Origin: Mucilaginibacter yixingensis
GTDB lineage: Bacteria; Bacteroidota; Bacteroidia; Sphingobacteriales; Sphingobacteriaceae
Assembly (NCBI RefSeq): GCF_041080815.1
Contig: NZ_CP160205.1
Span: 4,030,001-4,094,000, forward strand
Length of the DNA: 64,000 nucleotides
Direction: 5' to 3'
Part shown: one piece after another, positions 61,942 through 64,000 of the stretch
How positions within the stretch are numbered: the stretch's first letter is position 1
Layout: each line of letters starts with the position of its first letter
Made by a program: the position numbers and the translations under genes
The notes under the pieces: model-generated
Databases searched by the model: none
Told to the model about the DNA's origin: nothing
The model's input: only the letters and a program-made list of their open reading frames with translations

Positions 61942-61980
61942 AGAAAGGCCGTTTTTTGAATCGCTCAAAAACGGCCTTCT
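61942..61980 (-). terminator. Terminator of the sensor histidine kinase
   Basis: GAAAGGCCGTTTTTTGA and TCAAAAACGGCCTTC form a long stem with loop ATCGC; on the minus strand it ends with CTGTTTTTAGTC. About 75 bp past the kinase stop. Confidence 0.7.
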
Positions 61981-62054
61981 TTTGAATAATAGGGGTAACT
62001 CGAAACTAAAACTTGTTCACGAAGTAAGCCATCTTATATGAAGATTTAGTGAAG

Positions 62055-63371
62055 TTATCTATTGAACGTGAGCAGAAAGGTAGTGCCCCGGCCTTTGTCA
62101 GACTTTATGCTGATATCAATATTGTGAAAGGCTGCAATACTTTTTACAATAGCCAAACCCAGGCCAAAGCTTTCAGGTTCTTCTGTTTCCAGCTTCTCAA
62201 ATCGGTTAAAGGCTTTCTCAATTTCGGCAGCGTCCATACCAACCCCGGTATCGGCAATCTGCAGGGTATAATTGTGATTCACCAAATCGTCTGAAATAAC
62301 AATGTTGCCTTTGGGCAGGTTATATTTTATGGCGTTATTGATGATGTTAAACAGCAGCGTATGGATAAGTGCCCGGTTAGCCTGCATAAAATGGCGATAG
62401 ATCATCCGGTTATAAAGGGTGATGTTACGCGCTTCCAGCCGATCCTCTAATTCCTCAGAAATCTCATCGATCACTTCCCCAATACTTACCTGATCGTTCT
62501 TATCAAACTGATTGTTCTCTACCTTAGAGATCAGGAGCAAACTGTTAATAATGGCTTTCAGGCGATTCAATGTTTTTAACGAAGCAAAGATCTTGTTCTC
62601 GCCGCCCTCGCTCATCTCCTCTTGCAGCATCACGTTTTCCAGCCGGGTGCTGATGATGGAAATGGGCGTCAACAGTTCATGTGATACATTGGCTATAAAT
62701 TGTTTCTCGAGCACAAACATCGCGGTGATCTTCCGCATCATCAGGCTAATACTATCATCCAGTAACTTAAAATCCTGCGTAGTGGTGTCAACCTTTTTAT
62801 AATCAAAGTTCATCGGATCATTCACGCGGATCAGCTTCCGGTCAATAATCTTGTAAAATGGAGCCAGCAGATATTTAGTGAAGATCAAATCGCTCACCAG
62901 CGTCAAAGCCAGCGCAGCCATCAATACAATGAGGGTAAACTGCTTGATGATGGATTTGAGCTCCTGTATAGATTCAATGCTCTCGCCAATCTCCAGCAAA
63001 TATGTGTGGCCTTTAAAATTAAAACGCGTGCTCAGGATGCGATAAGTTTCGCGCGTGTTGGCAACCAGGCGGGATGCCGTGCGGTATGTTAAACTATCGT
63101 CAACCTCCTGCATGTAGTCTACCGGCTTAATGAGTACATACTCCTGGTTCAGGATGTTATAATCGGTATAAATGCGCTGGTTAACCAAAAAAGTATTGAT
63201 CTCTGTAGATGACAGGTTTTTGATCAATTGTTGATGGCTTTTCTCCAAGCGCTCTTCAATATGGTTAACAGAGATGCGCTCAATGGCCAATAGCGTAATA
63301 ATAGCCGTAAACAACACCACCGCCAGTTTGGTAAGTGTATTATAGAGCGCCAGTTTTACCTGTAGTTTCAT
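62055..63371 (-). CDS. Membrane sensor histidine kinase (OmpR-partner type)
   Basis: 438 residues. Two membrane helices (about 10-28 and 145-165) flank a periplasmic sensor region of about 110 residues. There follows HAMP-less linker sequence, HisKA with FIANVSHELLTPISIISTRL (phospho-acceptor His), and HATPase with LIHTLLFNIINNAIKYNLPK, LQIADTGVGMDAAEIEK and SFGLGLAIVKSIAAF. The regulator gene lies 130 bp upstream on the same strand, so it is the partner. A two-part repeat separates them. Confidence 0.93.
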   Translation of the reverse strand: MKLQVKLALYNTLTKLAVVLFTAIITLLAIERISVNHIEERLEKSHQQLIKNLSSTEINTFLVNQRIYTDYNILNQEYVLIKPVDYMQEVDDSLTYRTASRLVANTRETYRILSTRFNFKGHTYLLEIGESIESIQELKSIIKQFTLIVLMAALALTLVSDLIFTKYLLAPFYKIIDRKLIRVNDPMNFDYKKVDTTTQDFKLLDDSISLMMRKITAMFVLEKQFIANVSHELLTPISIISTRLENVMLQEEMSEGGENKIFASLKTLNRLKAIINSLLLISKVENNQFDKNDQVSIGEVIDEISEELEDRLEARNITLYNRMIYRHFMQANRALIHTLLFNIINNAIKYNLPKGNIVISDDLVNHNYTLQIADTGVGMDAAEIEKAFNRFEKLETEEPESFGLGLAIVKSIAAFHNIDISIKSDKGRGTTFLLTFNR

Positions 63372-63500
63372 ACACCCCTCCCAACCCTCCCCGAGGGGGA
63401 GGCCTTTTTAAAGCCGATTGCATAGTACCTTTTTTTCATCCTATAAGCTCCCTCTTCTTTGTCCGAAGGACTCCTTTGGAGGAGAGGGCTGGGGAGAGGT
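63372..63500. repeat. Two-part C/G-rich intergenic repeat (copy 2)
   Basis: CCCTCCCCGAGGGGGAGG palindrome, about 50 bp of A/T-rich spacer, then GCTCCCTCTTCTTTGTCC and GAAGGACTCCTTTGGAGG. The second half matches 9876-9928 nearly base for base. It separates the kinase and its regulator. Confidence 0.8.
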
Positions 63501-63501
63501 T

Positions 63502-64000
63502 TTATATATTTATTCTGTACCCAATGCTTCGTACCGTTTCAAACCAATCAACCGGCGAGAATTGCGACAGCTTTTTGCGTAGATTTTTTACGTGCACATC
63601 TACAAAATTAGAGTCGGAGTTGATCTCCAATACATCACCCCAAACGTGCTCGGTAAGGTTGGTGCGACTAATTACCCTATTTTTATTCAGCACCAGGTAG
63701 TTAAAAATCTCAAACTCTTTTTTGGTAAGGTTGATGCGCTCCTCGCCATGGTGTACCGTTCGGTTTTGTATGTTGATGCGAAACCCTTTAATGTTGATAT
63801 CATTACTCTCCAGCTTATGCTTGCGGCGGGTAATGGCGTGCATGCGGGCCAATAGTTCATTAAGCGAGAAAGGTTTGGGCAGATAATCATCGGCACCAGC
63901 CTCGAGGCCATGTATCCGGTCATCTACTGCACCACGTGCTGTGAGGACAATTACCGCGTCCTGACGCTCGGTAAGCTTTTTGAATGCTTTAAGTAAATCA
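63502..64000 (-). CDS. OmpR-type response regulator (5'-truncated by window edge)
   Basis: 166 codons are visible before the right edge. The N-terminal part of the receiver is outside the window. Present are the end of the receiver (LLKAFKKLTERQDAVIVLTA with the switch Thr, and GADDYLPKPFSLNELLARM with the conserved Lys) and the complete winged-helix DNA-binding domain (INLTKKEFEIFNYLVLNKNR, VISRTNLTEHVWG, FVDVHVKNLRKKL, and VRSIGYRI). Partner is the downstream kinase. The visible reading starts at the edge, so a start codon cannot be chosen. Confidence 0.95.
   Translation of the reverse strand, partial: DLLKAFKKLTERQDAVIVLTARGAVDDRIHGLEAGADDYLPKPFSLNELLARMHAITRRKHKLESNDINIKGFRINIQNRTVHHGEERINLTKKEFEIFNYLVLNKNRVISRTNLTEHVWGDVLEINSDSNFVDVHVKNLRKKLSQFSPVDWFETVRSIGYRINI

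Overview
The window looks like a chromosomal segment of a Bacteroidota member, most likely Sphingobacteriaceae (Mucilaginibacter/Pedobacter-like). Evidence: several genes have promoters of the Bacteroidota TAnnTTTG type and no clear Shine-Dalgarno; there is a 287-residue RpoD-type sigma factor; menaquinone genes are of the futalosine type; LytTR two-component and TonB/plug outer-membrane proteins are present; and most intergenic gaps hold inverted repeats. The genus is inference.

Layout. 1-13 kb: accA (cut by the window edge), small envelope proteins, a ROK protein, an M3 oligopeptidase lipoprotein, a VIT-family transporter, an SRPBCC protein, a Pr6Pr membrane protein, a LytS/LytTR pair, a dihaem cytochrome, YceI, a Tat metallophosphoesterase and an M28 peptidase. 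13.5-15.1 kb: two tandem paralogues that read as HigB toxin-like plus HigA antitoxin-like domains fused in one chain, which is the least ordinary coding feature here. 15-25 kb: katG, an outer-membrane barrel, a cold-shock gene, a desaturase overlapping a sigma factor, a GNAT/MarR pair behind a 48-bp perfect palindrome, and a methyltransferase lying between tRNA-Asn and a decayed copy of it. 25-34 kb: a PfkB sugar kinase, a translationally coupled carotenoid operon (crtB, an unknown gene, lycopene cyclase, cytochrome b5-like) divergent from crtI, an ECF sigma factor, murB, a PIN toxin-antitoxin pair, crtZ and lpdA.

35-47 kb: an M1 peptidase; a short trp operon (trpE, trpG, trpC) preceded by a leader peptide with two adjacent Trp codons and a complete attenuator; hflX; the futalosine genes mqnB-mqnD; queD-folE; and fabD. 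47-64 kb: a 1238-residue NtrY-like kinase starting at TTG, an MFS exporter, a coiled-coil membrane protein, a GHL10 glycoside hydrolase, an alginate-lyase-family protein, a TonB-receptor-like protein, an orphan peptide-binding lipoprotein, an LprI-like protein, a DUF58 protein, and a histidine kinase with its OmpR-type regulator running off the right edge.

Interspersed repeats are the other theme. At least six families of imperfect palindromes recur between genes, and in three places they touch coding or operon structure: inside mqnD, at the C-terminus of the M28 peptidase, and inside the trp operon. No rRNA, CRISPR array, prophage or intact insertion sequence was seen.
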